64,000 bases of DNA, taken from contig DVOM01000024.1 of assembly GCA_018713605.1 (NCBI GenBank), positions 9,922 to 73,921 of the forward strand. The letters are read 5' to 3'. Position numbers and translations under genes: made by a program. The notes beneath the pieces were generated by a model that saw only the letters and a program-made list of their open reading frames with translations, had not been told where the DNA came from and did not search any database. Source of the DNA: Scatacola_A faecigallinarum. Lineage in GTDB: Bacteria > Pseudomonadota > Alphaproteobacteria > RF32 > CAG-239. This document shows positions 52,975 through 61,789 of this stretch, one piece after another (within the stretch, counting starts at the first letter, position 1; the number at the start of each line of letters is the position of its first letter).

Positions 52975-53664
52975 ATGGATAAAGACAAAGCACATATTCT
53001 GGTCGTTGATGACGATACCCGTTTGCGTTCGCTTCTGCAAAGGTTTTTGAGGGAAAACGGGTTTTACGTTTCAACGGCCAAAGATGCGGCAGAGGCGCGT
53101 GAACGGCTGACCGAATACAAGTTTGACCTGTTGATTGTCGATATTATGATGCCGAACGAAACGGGGCTGGCTTTTTTGGAAAAGTTTCGCGCCGAGAGCA
53201 ATTTGCCGGTAATTATGCTGACGGCTATGGGCGAAACGGCGGATCGGATTACCGGACTTTCGGCCGGGGCGGACGATTATCTGCCCAAGCCGTTTGAGCC
53301 GTTGGAACTGGTGCTGCGGATTAAGAATATTCTCAAACGCGCGCCGCAGGTTCGCGAGGAGGTTCGGGACAAGCTTGATTTGGGACTCTGCGTGTACGAT
53401 TTGAATAAAAAAGAGTTGCATACCAAACAGGGGCAGATTATTCACATTACGCCGGTCGAACAGGCGCTGCTCGGTGTGCTGGGGCAGAAGTCAGGGCAGA
53501 TTTTTACGCGTGAAAAGCTGGCGGAACTGCTGGGAGCCGGGCAAAGTCCCCGCTCCATCGACGTTCAGATTACGCGCCTGCGCAAAAAAATCGAAAAGGA
53601 CTCTAAAAATCCGCGTTATCTGCAAACGGTACGCGGCAAGGGGTATATGCTGCTTCCCGAATAG
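52975..53664 (+). CDS. OmpR-family response regulator
   Basis: 229 residues. Receiver domain with acidic pocket DDD (12-14), phospho-acceptor Asp56 (LLIVDIMMP), Thr and Lys switch residues (MLTAMG, YLPKPFEP). C-terminal winged helix with TREKLAELLG, RSIDVQITRLRKKIEKD and RYLQTVRGKGYML. It should control genes in partnership with the histidine kinase 140 bases downstream. Starts 18 bases after pgsA. Confidence 0.93.
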   Translation: MDKDKAHILVVDDDTRLRSLLQRFLRENGFYVSTAKDAAEARERLTEYKFDLLIVDIMMPNETGLAFLEKFRAESNLPVIMLTAMGETADRITGLSAGADDYLPKPFEPLELVLRIKNILKRAPQVREEVRDKLDLGLCVYDLNKKELHTKQGQIIHITPVEQALLGVLGQKSGQIFTREKLAELLGAGQSPRSIDVQITRLRKKIEKDSKNPRYLQTVRGKGYMLLPE

Positions 53665-53804
53665 TTTTTTGCAGGTTTCTGCGGGACTGCCAATACAAGT
53701 CATCAGACAAATGTTCTTTTGTAATTCTTTGTCAGTTAATTTTACTGGCATTTATTTTTGATTGGTTTAATATCGAAAGTAGTTTTATTATCAGGAGAAA
53801 ACAT

Positions 53805-55163
53805 ATGCATTTGAAATTTCCGGAAAAGGTGGACAACGGCTTGCGGTTTCTGAAACTCAAGCTTTTGCCGAAAACCTTGTTTTTCAGAACGATGCTGCTC
53901 ATTTTCATTCCGCTGATTGTGGTTCAGGTGGTTTCCATCGTGGCCTTTTTTGACGGAAGCTGGGGCAGGGTAGGCAAAAGGCTGTCGACGAATCTGACTT
54001 CGGACATGGCCTTTATGATGCAGCTGGTGGAAAAGTCGCCGGACAAACTGTCTGAAATTCAGAAACTGAGCCGGTCGATTTTTGACATTGATTTGAAGTA
54101 TTACGGCAATGACGAAAAGCACAAGGTCTTAAACAAAACCAGCCGCAACAGCAAGCTGGTAACCGGGTTTTTGGAAGATGCGCTGCGCCGTGAATTTCCT
54201 GAGGCCATCAGCAGCATTTACATGGGCAAGGGTGATTACAACATGGTGGTTTTCGTTGATACTGAAAACGGCCTGTTTCAGTTTTCGACGTCGTCCAAAA
54301 ACATTTTCTCGACTTCAATATTCGGTTTCGTTGCCTGGATGATAGGCACGTCGCTGCTGTTGTTTCTGGTGGCGGCACTGTTCCTGCGGATTCAGGTCAG
54401 GTCGATTGCCGAACTGGCCAGAGTGGCCGAAGACTTCGGTAAAGGAATTGACAATAAGGACTTTAAGCCTTACGGCTCGATAGAGGTTCGCCGTGCGGGA
54501 ATTGCCTTTATCAAGATGAAAGAACGCATTCAGCGGCAGATCAGCGAACGCACGCAGATGCTGGCCGGCGTATCTCATGACCTCAGAACGCCGCTGACCC
54601 GGATGAAGCTGCAGACGGCGATGCTGAAAGACAGCCAGGATAAGGAAGACTTCTTAAACGACATTTCAGAAATGGAAAAGATGCTGGACGGCTATTTGTC
54701 GTTTGTCAGCGGCGAAGGCGGCGAGAAATCGACTTTTGTGGATATGAACGAGCTTATTTTGAGCATCATCAACAAGTTTCGCAATACAAAAGCTCTTATC
54801 CGCTATTCGACCAATGATCAAGTCAGCGCGATACAGGGGCGCGAGCAGGCGCTGAAGCGGGCTCTGACCAATATTATTTCCAATGCTTTTGATTACGGCA
54901 AAACGGTAGCGGTCAGTCTGGAAAGCAACAACAACAAACTTGAAGTGGCGGTTGACGATGACGGTCCGGGAATTCCTGCAGACAAGAGAGAGGAGGTTTT
55001 CAAGGCCTTTTACCGTTTGGAAGGTTCGCGCAATAAAGAGACCGGCGGCGTCGGTCTGGGTCTGTCAATTGCCAAAGATATCATTACGTCACACGGGGGC
55101 AAGATTGAGCTTCTCGACAGTCCGATAGGAGGCTTGAGGGTTCTCGTCAGTATTCCCCTATAG
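53805..55163 (+). CDS. EnvZ-like sensor histidine kinase
   Basis: 452 residues. Two membrane helices (30-49 and 172-194) flank a periplasmic sensor of about 120 residues; HAMP, then HisKA with GVSHDLRTPLTRMKL (His258), and HATPase with N box (NIISNAFDYG), DDDGPGIP, and GGVGLGLSIAKDI. Most similar in layout to EnvZ. Works with the adjacent OmpR-family regulator; the signal is not predictable. Confidence 0.93.
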   Translation: MHLKFPEKVDNGLRFLKLKLLPKTLFFRTMLLIFIPLIVVQVVSIVAFFDGSWGRVGKRLSTNLTSDMAFMMQLVEKSPDKLSEIQKLSRSIFDIDLKYYGNDEKHKVLNKTSRNSKLVTGFLEDALRREFPEAISSIYMGKGDYNMVVFVDTENGLFQFSTSSKNIFSTSIFGFVAWMIGTSLLLFLVAALFLRIQVRSIAELARVAEDFGKGIDNKDFKPYGSIEVRRAGIAFIKMKERIQRQISERTQMLAGVSHDLRTPLTRMKLQTAMLKDSQDKEDFLNDISEMEKMLDGYLSFVSGEGGEKSTFVDMNELILSIINKFRNTKALIRYSTNDQVSAIQGREQALKRALTNIISNAFDYGKTVAVSLESNNNKLEVAVDDDGPGIPADKREEVFKAFYRLEGSRNKETGGVGLGLSIAKDIITSHGGKIELLDSPIGGLRVLVSIPL

Positions 55164-55169
55164 CGGCCA

Positions 55170-55320
55170 CGTTCGGCGTTATACTTTCAACAAGGTCTAT
55201 GTCAGTCCGCGGGTCAAAATAGCCAACGACTGACAGGGACGGAAAGGCTGAACAGGAGGTAAGTTATTATGTTTGCTTCAAAAACCCGGCGGAATTTTCG
55301 ACCGGGTTTTGTTTGTTAAA
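55170..55320 (+). ncRNA. Possible structured RNA with short frame and terminator
   Basis: After the kinase stop: GTTCGGC (from 55170) can pair with GCTGAAC (about 55248), and inside it GTCAGTC pairs perfectly with GACTGAC. A perfect AGGAGGT and ATG follow, opening a 16-codon frame (MFASKTRRNFRPGFVC) that runs through the terminator AAACCCGG / CCGGGTTT. No known class was recognised. It could equally be just the operon's 3' end. Confidence 0.35.
55293..55318 (+). terminator. Terminator after the two-component genes
   Basis: AAACCCGG / CCGGGTTT hairpin followed by TGTTTGTT. Confidence 0.8.
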
Positions 55321-55381
55321 GTCATTTTAACATATATATATTAGAATCCGTTCAGAATGCAATTTTTACAGGTGAAGAGCG

Positions 55382-57334
55382 ATGGCTGAAGATTTACAGA
55401 ATCCCGATAATGTGCAGGCAGCTGCCGGCAATCCGGCGGCGGACGGTGAGGAATATGAATACGAGTATATTGAACTTGCCGAAGGAGAAGAGCTGCCAGA
55501 AGATGCGGAATATGAGTATGTTGAGGTTTCGGACGACGAGATGCCGTCGATGATACCGCCGACAGCCGTCGTATCGACGTCTGACGTTTCCGAACCGGAA
55601 GTATCGACGCCGGAACCGATTATACCTTCCGCAGAGGAAACTGTTACCGTGCCGGTCTCTTCCGCGCCTGTTCAGCCAGTTGACGCGGTTGTGCCGCAGG
55701 CTGCCGTTTCACAACCGGCAGCGGTTCCGCCGGTGGAGGAGGCAGATTTAAACGCTTTGCTTGACAATGACGGAGAGATTGAAGAGGTTGACGCATCGAC
55801 GTTGCTGGACGGCGATTACAGTGACGATTTTGCCCGGAACCTGTTTGCAGACAAGCCGTCGGAAAAAATTGAGGAAGTTTCGATTGATGACATACTCGGA
55901 GAAGACGCCGCGGCAGTACCGGCCGGAATCGGCGATGTCCGTGAGGTTTCGGCTGATGAACTGATTGCGGGTATTAGAAATAAAGAAGATGACGACGGTT
56001 CTCTGCGCCGTAATATCTGGAGTGATTTGACCGATGATGTTCCTGCCGCCGCAGAACCCGAACCGGTTGTTGAACCTGAGCCGGTTGTTGTACCTGAGCC
56101 GGTTGTTGAACCTGAACCGGTCGTTGCACCCGAGCCGGTTGTTGAACCCGAACCGGTTGTTGAACCTGAACCGGTTGTTGAACCTGAACCGGTTGTTGCA
56201 CTTGAGCCGGTTGTTGAATCCGAACCGGTTGTTGCACCCGAATCGGTCGTTGAACCCGAGCCGGTTGTTCCGGTTTTTGAGGAAGCTGAACCGGATGTTT
56301 ATGCGCCGGTTACGAAAATTATTTCCGAACCGGAAGTTGTTGAACCGGCAGTTGAAGAAAATACGGAACAGGAGCAGGTACGGCCGGACGAAAGCGTTTC
56401 CGGAACGGAAATTTGTTCCGAAACCGTTATGGGACGTATTGTTCAGGTTGCTTACCAGTCGGTTTTGCTGACAGATGACCTTCGAACCGAGATGCTGGCT
56501 AAGGACCGGGTTGCCGATGAGAATTCCGGTCTGCAATTTTTTGAGATGCGGGGCGGCGGCCTGTTGCTGAATGTCAGCGAGGTTTCGGCTCTGGAAAACT
56601 GGCATTTGATTATCTTCAATCAGAATCTGGTTCCGGCAGAGGCCGGCGGCGTGATTGAAATCGTTCAGCCGCAGGATACCATTCGGGCGGCGACCGTTGT
56701 TAAACAAGGTACGGAAAAGCTTGAGATTTATAACGAAGAGGAATATCGCTTTGCTGATCCCGCCGATGGTTTTGTCCCGGCGCGGAAGCATTTTATTTAT
56801 GGGCGGACTGGCGATGATACAGGACTGATTGTCAATGATTTTGTGAATATCGGTCTGCGGGAAAATTCCGGGAAAGTTATAACTTTTGAAAATCCGGTTT
56901 TTGGCTGGTTGAGCGGTCCGAACGGTGCGCAGATATATTTTGCCCAGCTTGGCAGACTGGCGGTTTCGTCGCCGGAGCAGGCGGCCGGCGATGACGAAAA
57001 GGCCGGACAGCATGCGGCCAAATGGTATAGCGGAAATCTTGAAGACAGGTATTTTGAGTTTTCCGGTGCGTCGCAGTCCGGCGAATTTACCGGTTCTGAC
57101 GAGGTTAAAAACATTCATGTCAATGTCGGCACTTCAGCGTATGGCTGGAATGTATCTTTTGACAATGGTTTGGTGATGAGTATGCGCGATTTGCAGGAAT
57201 TTGAGAGCAAACACGGCAAAATGCCTTCGCCAAACGGCGAAATCAGCCACGGCGCTTTGAAACTAAAGTTCAGCAACGTAGAAAGAATCGTAGCCTACCA
57301 GACGCCACAGTATTTTGCCTATGGGCGGCGTTAA
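55382..57334 (+). CDS. Acidic protein with a Pro-Glu-Val repeat tract
   Basis: 650 residues, not recognised. An acidic low-complexity N-terminus (EYEYEYIELAEGEELPEDAEYEYVEV), Pro/Val-rich linkers, then a tract of about 14 copies of the hexapeptide VVEPEP or close variants (residues 222-300, bases 56047-56275). A folded C-terminal region of about 280 residues follows (FFEMRGGGLLLNVSEVSALENWHLIIFNQNLVP..., strand-rich). No signal peptide, so probably cytoplasmic. At the DNA level the tract is an 18-bp tandem repeat with frequent third-base changes. Confidence 0.75.
   Translation: MAEDLQNPDNVQAAAGNPAADGEEYEYEYIELAEGEELPEDAEYEYVEVSDDEMPSMIPPTAVVSTSDVSEPEVSTPEPIIPSAEETVTVPVSSAPVQPVDAVVPQAAVSQPAAVPPVEEADLNALLDNDGEIEEVDASTLLDGDYSDDFARNLFADKPSEKIEEVSIDDILGEDAAAVPAGIGDVREVSADELIAGIRNKEDDDGSLRRNIWSDLTDDVPAAAEPEPVVEPEPVVVPEPVVEPEPVVAPEPVVEPEPVVEPEPVVEPEPVVALEPVVESEPVVAPESVVEPEPVVPVFEEAEPDVYAPVTKIISEPEVVEPAVEENTEQEQVRPDESVSGTEICSETVMGRIVQVAYQSVLLTDDLRTEMLAKDRVADENSGLQFFEMRGGGLLLNVSEVSALENWHLIIFNQNLVPAEAGGVIEIVQPQDTIRAATVVKQGTEKLEIYNEEEYRFADPADGFVPARKHFIYGRTGDDTGLIVNDFVNIGLRENSGKVITFENPVFGWLSGPNGAQIYFAQLGRLAVSSPEQAAGDDEKAGQHAAKWYSGNLEDRYFEFSGASQSGEFTGSDEVKNIHVNVGTSAYGWNVSFDNGLVMSMRDLQEFESKHGKMPSPNGEISHGALKLKFSNVERIVAYQTPQYFAYGRR
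56047..56275 (+). repeat. 18-bp tandem repeat coding VVEPEP
   Basis: About thirteen units of the form GAACCCGAACCGGTTGTT inside the preceding gene, diverged mainly at silent or Glu/Ala/Val-changing positions. Confidence 0.85.
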
Positions 57335-57340
57335 GTTTCG

Positions 57341-58192
57341 TTATTTTTTAATCGGGAAAACCTGAACGTTGGCATTGACGTTCGGCGTACCGGCGGCATT
57401 TATCTGCGGTGCGGAAGCGTTGATATATTCCTGTCCGGCATTGCCCGACGAACTGCCGGCAGCCGCCGAAGTCAGTTCAGGGCTGAGCGGATAGGCGTCT
57501 TTGGGTAGGCGGATAAGCATGTAACCGGTGCCGCCCCCATAAGCGGGGCCGGAAAGGCCGACGGAATAAAAGCCGCCGATATAGCCATAGTCAAGGTCTA
57601 TGTAGTCAATGACGAACAGCGTTTTTATCATGGTCTGGCCGATGGATGTCATTCGGCACATATAGCCGCTGTCTTCAAGGACAATGTTGTTGACGTTCTT
57701 GACATAAAGCAGCGATTTGGCCGGTTTGCAATCCGGCGTCTGTCCGTTGTAAGTGACGTTATAATTCAGAATCAGGTTAAGCGAACGGTTGCCCTTGGCA
57801 ATGGAAACGTCGGTAATTTTGACCGAATCAATGTACATGTAAGCAGGCGTAATCCCTACGGTAATCGGCAACGAAACGAAAGTTTCGGTACAGGCGTGCG
57901 TGCCTGCGTCGGCCTGGCAGACAAGAGCCTTTTTGCGGTTGTTGTTGTCAAGCAGGTGCAGCAGGCTGTTGTAGATGTATTCGCGGGACATCGACAGTTT
58001 GGCCGGTGCGCATTGTTTGGTGCGGCAGACGACGACCGAAGAAGGCATGCGCAGGGGTGCCGGCTCACGGACGGAGGCGCTTTTGAACGGGTTGTTCAGA
58101 ACGTCCTGCACGCTGCGGTTCCAGAATTCGCAGCCGCCGAGGGCTGCCGTCATAACGGCCAGCGCAAAAACTCTATGAAAAATGTTCGACAC
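57341..58192 (-). CDS. Lipoprotein of unknown function
   Basis: 283 residues. Signal with lipobox ALGGC, then a short linker and several conserved-looking Cys pairs (VVCRTKQC, VCQADAGTHAC), so a disulfide-rich periplasmic or outer-membrane lipoprotein. The C-terminus is Ala/Asn-rich (NAAGTPNVNANVQVFPIKK). GTG start at 58192 with GAGGA upstream. Not recognised. It resembles in outline the small DotD/IcmN-type or pilus-associated lipoproteins, but no motif settles that. Convergent with the repeat protein, six bases apart. Confidence 0.65.
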   Translation of the reverse strand: MSNIFHRVFALAVMTAALGGCEFWNRSVQDVLNNPFKSASVREPAPLRMPSSVVVCRTKQCAPAKLSMSREYIYNSLLHLLDNNNRKKALVCQADAGTHACTETFVSLPITVGITPAYMYIDSVKITDVSIAKGNRSLNLILNYNVTYNGQTPDCKPAKSLLYVKNVNNIVLEDSGYMCRMTSIGQTMIKTLFVIDYIDLDYGYIGGFYSVGLSGPAYGGGTGYMLIRLPKDAYPLSPELTSAAAGSSSGNAGQEYINASAPQINAAGTPNVNANVQVFPIKK

Positions 58193-58301
58193 TTTGAGTT
58201 ATCCTCTATATACCTGACTTTAAACTTTTAGCCTATCATAAGGCAAAGCATTGAGAATAACAAACCTTTTAATGCTGTTATCCAAACTTTTTCACAATTT
58301 T

Positions 58302-58904
58302 CTAGCGGGTTTCGACGGTTTCGAGCGTCCCGGTTTCGATTGAAAAGTACCAGCCGTGCAGGCGGAGTTTTCCGGCGGCAAGTTTTTCTTTTACAAAAGG
58401 AAAGGTTTCGAGGTTGTGCAGCGATATGCCGATGGCGGCCTTTTCGCAGAAAGCGCAGCTTTCTTCATGATCAAGATGGCGGTGGGCGGCCTCGAATTTG
58501 GCGTCTTCGACGATATAGATCCAGTTGTCGATAAACGTATGGTCGTTCTCGCGGTCGTCAACCAGGGCTCTGATGCCGCCACAGTGCGAGTGGCCGAGAA
58601 TGACGATATCTTCGACCTGCAAATGATTGACTGCATACTCAATGGCGGCGGAAGTGCCGTGACAGCTGCTTAGGTCATGTTCGTAGGGCGGAACGATGTT
58701 GGCAACATTGCGGATAACGAAAAGGTCGCCCGGTTCGGCGCCGAGAATTATCGAAGGGTCGACCCGGGAGTCACTGCAGGCGATGACCAGAACCTTGGGC
58801 GACTGTCCTTCCTGATGAAGCCTGCGATAAAGTTCGGGGTTGTCGACAAAATATTTTTGGCGGAAAGAGCGGTGTCCGGCGAGCAGGCGGCTGATTTCGG
58901 TCAT
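58302..58904 (-). CDS. can: Beta-carbonic anhydrase
   Basis: 200-residue zinc enzyme for CO2/bicarbonate interconversion. Zinc site CSDSRVDP (Cys43, with Asp45-Arg47 dyad) and GHSHCGG (His105, Cys108) are intact. Standard length, cytoplasmic. Supplies bicarbonate for carboxylations. Divergent from the nuclease gene. Confidence 0.95.
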   Translation of the reverse strand: MTEISRLLAGHRSFRQKYFVDNPELYRRLHQEGQSPKVLVIACSDSRVDPSIILGAEPGDLFVIRNVANIVPPYEHDLSSCHGTSAAIEYAVNHLQVEDIVILGHSHCGGIRALVDDRENDHTFIDNWIYIVEDAKFEAAHRHLDHEESCAFCEKAAIGISLHNLETFPFVKEKLAAGKLRLHGWYFSIETGTLETVETR

Positions 58905-58988
58905 TTGTCAAATCTCCTGTTGATTAAATCCGCAGAAATTATATAGTTGAATCCGATATTGTAAAGACGAAACGGGAGAATGTGAAGA

Positions 58989-59450
58989 ATGAGATTTGCG
59001 GTTATGTTCTTTCTGGCCTTTTTCAGCGCGGTTCCGGCCTATGCGGACGGCGATGTCTATGTCGTGGACGGCGACAGCCTTAAACTCGGCGAGCAGAACG
59101 TGCGTCTGGCGCATATTGATGCGCCGGAATATTATCAGACCTGCAAACGGGCCGACAAGAGCACCTACAACTGCGGCATCAAGGCCCGTGAAAAGCTCGA
59201 AAGCCTGCTTAAGCTCGGCAAACTCAGCTGCAAAATGGTCGGCAGGGACATATATAACCGCGACATGAGCGAATGTTTTGCCGGCCGGACGAACATTAAT
59301 CTGGAAATGGTGCGCAGCGGCTGGGCTGTGGTGTATAAAAGCGGGGACGCCGCCTATCTGGAGGCGCAGGCCGATGCAAAACGCGCCAAACTCGGAATAT
59401 GGCAGGGCAAATATATGAAGCCCGAGCTGTATCGGATTTTGTTTAAATAG
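58989..59450 (+). CDS. Secreted staphylococcal-nuclease-like protein
   Basis: 153 residues with signal peptide (MRFAVMFFLAFFSAVPAYA) and an SNase OB-fold: VVDGDSLKL, VRLAHIDAPE with the catalytic Arg and Glu, KAREKLESLL, and GRDIYNRDMSECFAGRTNINLEMVRSGWAVVY. Four Cys suggest disulfides. Likely a periplasmic or secreted nuclease for DNA/RNA scavenging. Single gene before rplU. Confidence 0.88.
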   Translation: MRFAVMFFLAFFSAVPAYADGDVYVVDGDSLKLGEQNVRLAHIDAPEYYQTCKRADKSTYNCGIKAREKLESLLKLGKLSCKMVGRDIYNRDMSECFAGRTNINLEMVRSGWAVVYKSGDAAYLEAQADAKRAKLGIWQGKYMKPELYRILFK

Positions 59451-59491
59451 GGATTATGCGCATTAAAGTTAACTTTTTATATAGATTCTTA

Positions 59492-59519
59492 TTGACAGCA
59501 GGAAAAAGTTATGTATATT
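59492..59519 (+). promoter_or_regulatory. rplU: Promoter of rplU-rpmA
   Basis: TTGACA (59492-59497), 16-base spacer, TATATT (59514-59519), about 50 bases before the rplU start. Confidence 0.8.
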
Positions 59520-59568
59520 GCAAACAACGATTTATGTAACGAAATAATCAAAAATTAGGTGAATTGAA

Positions 59569-59871
59569 ATGTACGCAGTAATTAAAACAGGCGGAAAACA
59601 GTACAAAGTTGCCTCCGGCGACGTTGTTAAGCTGGAGAAAATCGCCGGTGAAGAAGGTAAGGAAGTAATTTTCAACGAAGTTCTGGCTTTGGACGACACT
59701 GTCGGTACGCCGCTGGTTTCCGGCGCTTCGGTTAAGGCTACCGTCTTGAAACAGGCCCGTGACGCGAAAGTTATCGTCTTCAAGAAAAAAAGAAGACAGA
59801 ATTATCGTCGCAAAAACGGTCACAGACAGAGTGTTACAATTGTTAAAATTACTGACATTATCGGTAAGTAA
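59569..59871 (+). CDS. rplU: 50S ribosomal protein L21
   Basis: 100 residues, MYAVIKTGGKQYKVASGDVVKLEK start and the KVIVFKKKRRQNYRRKNGHRQ RNA-binding block. Binds 23S rRNA. First gene of rplU-rpmA. Confidence 0.97.
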   Translation: MYAVIKTGGKQYKVASGDVVKLEKIAGEEGKEVIFNEVLALDDTVGTPLVSGASVKATVLKQARDAKVIVFKKKRRQNYRRKNGHRQSVTIVKITDIIGK

Positions 59872-59895
59872 TAAGAAGTTTAGGAGAAATTAGTC

Positions 59896-60150
59896 ATGGC
59901 ACACAAGAAGTCAGGTGGTAGTTCGAATAACGGACGCGACTCAGAAGGCCGCCGCTTAGGTCTGAAGAAGTCCGGCGGACAGGCTGTTATTCCGGGTAAC
60001 ATCATCATCCGTCAGCGCGGCACCAAGTATCATCCGGGCGAGAATGTCGGCATGGGCAAAGACCATACCATTTTTGCCTTGGTTGAAGGCAAGGTCGTAT
60101 TTACGAAAAAAGCCGACGACAAAACTTTTGTTTCGGTTGTTGCCGAATAG
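59896..60150 (+). CDS. rpmA: 50S ribosomal protein L27
   Basis: 84 residues; AHKKSGGSSNNGRDSEGRRLGLKK and GNIIIRQRGTKYHPGENVGMGKDHTIFA are the family hallmarks. Its flexible N-terminus reaches the peptidyl-transferase centre. No prepeptide is present, unlike Firmicutes. AGGAG lies before the start. Confidence 0.97.
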   Translation: MAHKKSGGSSNNGRDSEGRRLGLKKSGGQAVIPGNIIIRQRGTKYHPGENVGMGKDHTIFALVEGKVVFTKKADDKTFVSVVAE

Positions 60151-60173
60151 GCCTAAAGCCGAAAAGTTTCAGG

Positions 60174-60206
60174 CGGAGGGGGTGTTTTGCATCCCCTCCG
60201 TTTTTA
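60174..60206 (+). terminator. Terminator after rpmA
   Basis: CGGAGGGG / CCCCTCCG with TTTTT. Confidence 0.88.
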
Positions 60207-60282
60207 TCTAAAGGCAAGGTGGAATTCCGAAAGCGAATGCTTAAATAAAGTTTGGCAACGCTTTAACGACAGAGAGAAGACA

Positions 60283-61347
60283 ATGAAGTTTTTGGATCAG
60301 GCAAAAATATATGTGAAATCCGGCGACGGCGGCGCAGGCTGTGTTTCTTTCCGCCGCGAGAAGTATATTGAGTTCGGCGGCCCGAACGGCGGTGACGGCG
60401 GCAAAGGCGGCAGCGTTTATTTTGAAGCGGTTGAGAATTTGAATACGCTGATCGACTTTCGCTATAACCAGCACTTTAAGGCGCCGCGCGGTCAGCACGG
60501 CATGGGTTCGGACAAGACCGGAGCCAAAGGCGACGACATTATCATCAAGGTTCCGGTCGGGACGGAGATTGTTGCCGATGACGGCGAAACGGTAATTGTC
60601 GACATGGTTAAGCCCGGTCAGCTTTATATGATTGCCAAAGGCGGCGACGGCGGCCGCGGCAATGCGCAGTTCAAGACGGCGGTCAATCAGGCGCCGCGTT
60701 ATGCCGAACCGGGCTGGCCGGGCGAAGAACGCTGGGTCTGGCTGCGGTTGAAAGTGATTGCCGACGTCGGGCTTATCGGCATGCCGAATGCGGGAAAATC
60801 GACTTTTTTGTCGGTTGTGACCAAGGCGCGACCGAAGATTGCCGATTATCCGTTTACAACGCTGCATCCGAATTTGGGCGTGGCCTGGGTCAACAACTAC
60901 GAAATGGTTTTGGCCGATATTCCGGGGCTGATTGAAGGAGCGCACGAAGGTGTCGGCCTTGGCGACCGTTTTCTGCGCCATGTCGAACGTTGTGCCGCTT
61001 TTCTGCATTTGGTTGACGCGACAGAGGAAGACGTGGCCAAAACATATAAGGCCATTCGGCGCGAACTGGAACTTTATAAGAAAGATTTGAGCCGGAAGCC
61101 CGAAGTGGTCGTGTTGAGTAAAATCGACGCGCTGGACGAAAAGGAAATTGCAGAAAAAGCCAAGGCACTTGAAAAAGCCTGCGGTCGGAAGGTCTTTCCG
61201 ATTTCGGCCATTGCAAAACAGGGACTTTTTGATTGCCTTAACGAGGTAAGCAGGTATATTACAAGAGAGAGGCGGGCCAAGGCCGAGGAAGACGAAAAAA
61301 TCAATGTCGTCGAGGAAGTGAAAAAAGTTTGGTCGCCGCTGGATTAA
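60283..61347 (+). CDS. obgE: GTPase ObgE/CgtA
   Basis: Essential GTPase in 50S assembly and stress signalling. 354 residues. ATG 60283 gives the family start MKFLDQAKIYVKSGDGGAGCVSFRREKYIEFGGPNGGDGGKGG (glycine-rich Obg fold). Then G1 GMPNAGKST, switch region TTLHPNLG, G3 DIPGLI, and NKXD-type SKIDALDEKE. The upstream in-frame extension lacks a ribosome site. rsfS follows 14 bases later. Confidence 0.96.
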   Translation: MKFLDQAKIYVKSGDGGAGCVSFRREKYIEFGGPNGGDGGKGGSVYFEAVENLNTLIDFRYNQHFKAPRGQHGMGSDKTGAKGDDIIIKVPVGTEIVADDGETVIVDMVKPGQLYMIAKGGDGGRGNAQFKTAVNQAPRYAEPGWPGEERWVWLRLKVIADVGLIGMPNAGKSTFLSVVTKARPKIADYPFTTLHPNLGVAWVNNYEMVLADIPGLIEGAHEGVGLGDRFLRHVERCAAFLHLVDATEEDVAKTYKAIRRELELYKKDLSRKPEVVVLSKIDALDEKEIAEKAKALEKACGRKVFPISAIAKQGLFDCLNEVSRYITRERRAKAEEDEKINVVEEVKKVWSPLD

Positions 61348-61361
61348 CAGGAGTAAGAAGA

Positions 61362-61724
61362 TTGGCAAAAGCAGCTAAAAAAGTTGAGATGAACGCAGAA
61401 GACAAGGTTTTGGAAATTATTATCCAAACGCTAGACGAAAACAAGGCCGAAGACGTGGTGGTAATCGATTTGCGCGGCAAGACTTCTATTGCCAACCAGA
61501 TGGTGGTTGCCAGCGGCACGTCGCAGCGCCATGTGGCGTCGCTGGCCGAAAAGGTTCAGGAAAATCTTAAGGCAGCCGGATTTAAATCGACGGTAGAAGG
61601 CGAGGAAAAGGCGGATTGGGTTCTCATAGACGCTTTTGACGTTATCGTACATATCTTTAAGCCGGAAGTCAGAGAGTTTTACAGCATTGAAAAAATGTGG
61701 CAGTCGGTCAAAAGCCGTTCGTAA
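61362..61724 (+). CDS. rsfS: Ribosomal silencing factor RsfS
   Basis: 120 residues. TTG 61362 is chosen because AGGAG lies seven bases upstream; ATG 61389 is an alternative. Core pattern VVVIDLRGKTSIANQMVVASGTSQRHVASLAEKV and GEEKADWVLIDAFDVIVHIFKPEVREFYSIEKMW is the RsfS fold, which binds L14 and blocks subunit joining under starvation. rlmH, its usual partner, is 1.5 kb further on. Confidence 0.93.
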   Translation: MAKAAKKVEMNAEDKVLEIIIQTLDENKAEDVVVIDLRGKTSIANQMVVASGTSQRHVASLAEKVQENLKAAGFKSTVEGEEKADWVLIDAFDVIVHIFKPEVREFYSIEKMWQSVKSRS

Positions 61725-61748
61725 ACTGTAAGGTAAAAATTTTTACTA

Positions 61749-61789
61749 AAGCAAAAGCGGTTCCGGTTAAGGAGCCGCTTTTGCTGTGT
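61749..61789. terminator. Terminator between rsfS and the minus-strand genes
   Basis: AGCAAAAGCGG / CCGCTTTTGCT hairpin; it overlaps the last codons of the converging gene. Confidence 0.75.

Noticed and set aside
55170..55260. Signal recognition particle RNA
   Set aside because: The conserved GGAAGGAAGCAG-type loop of domain IV is not present.
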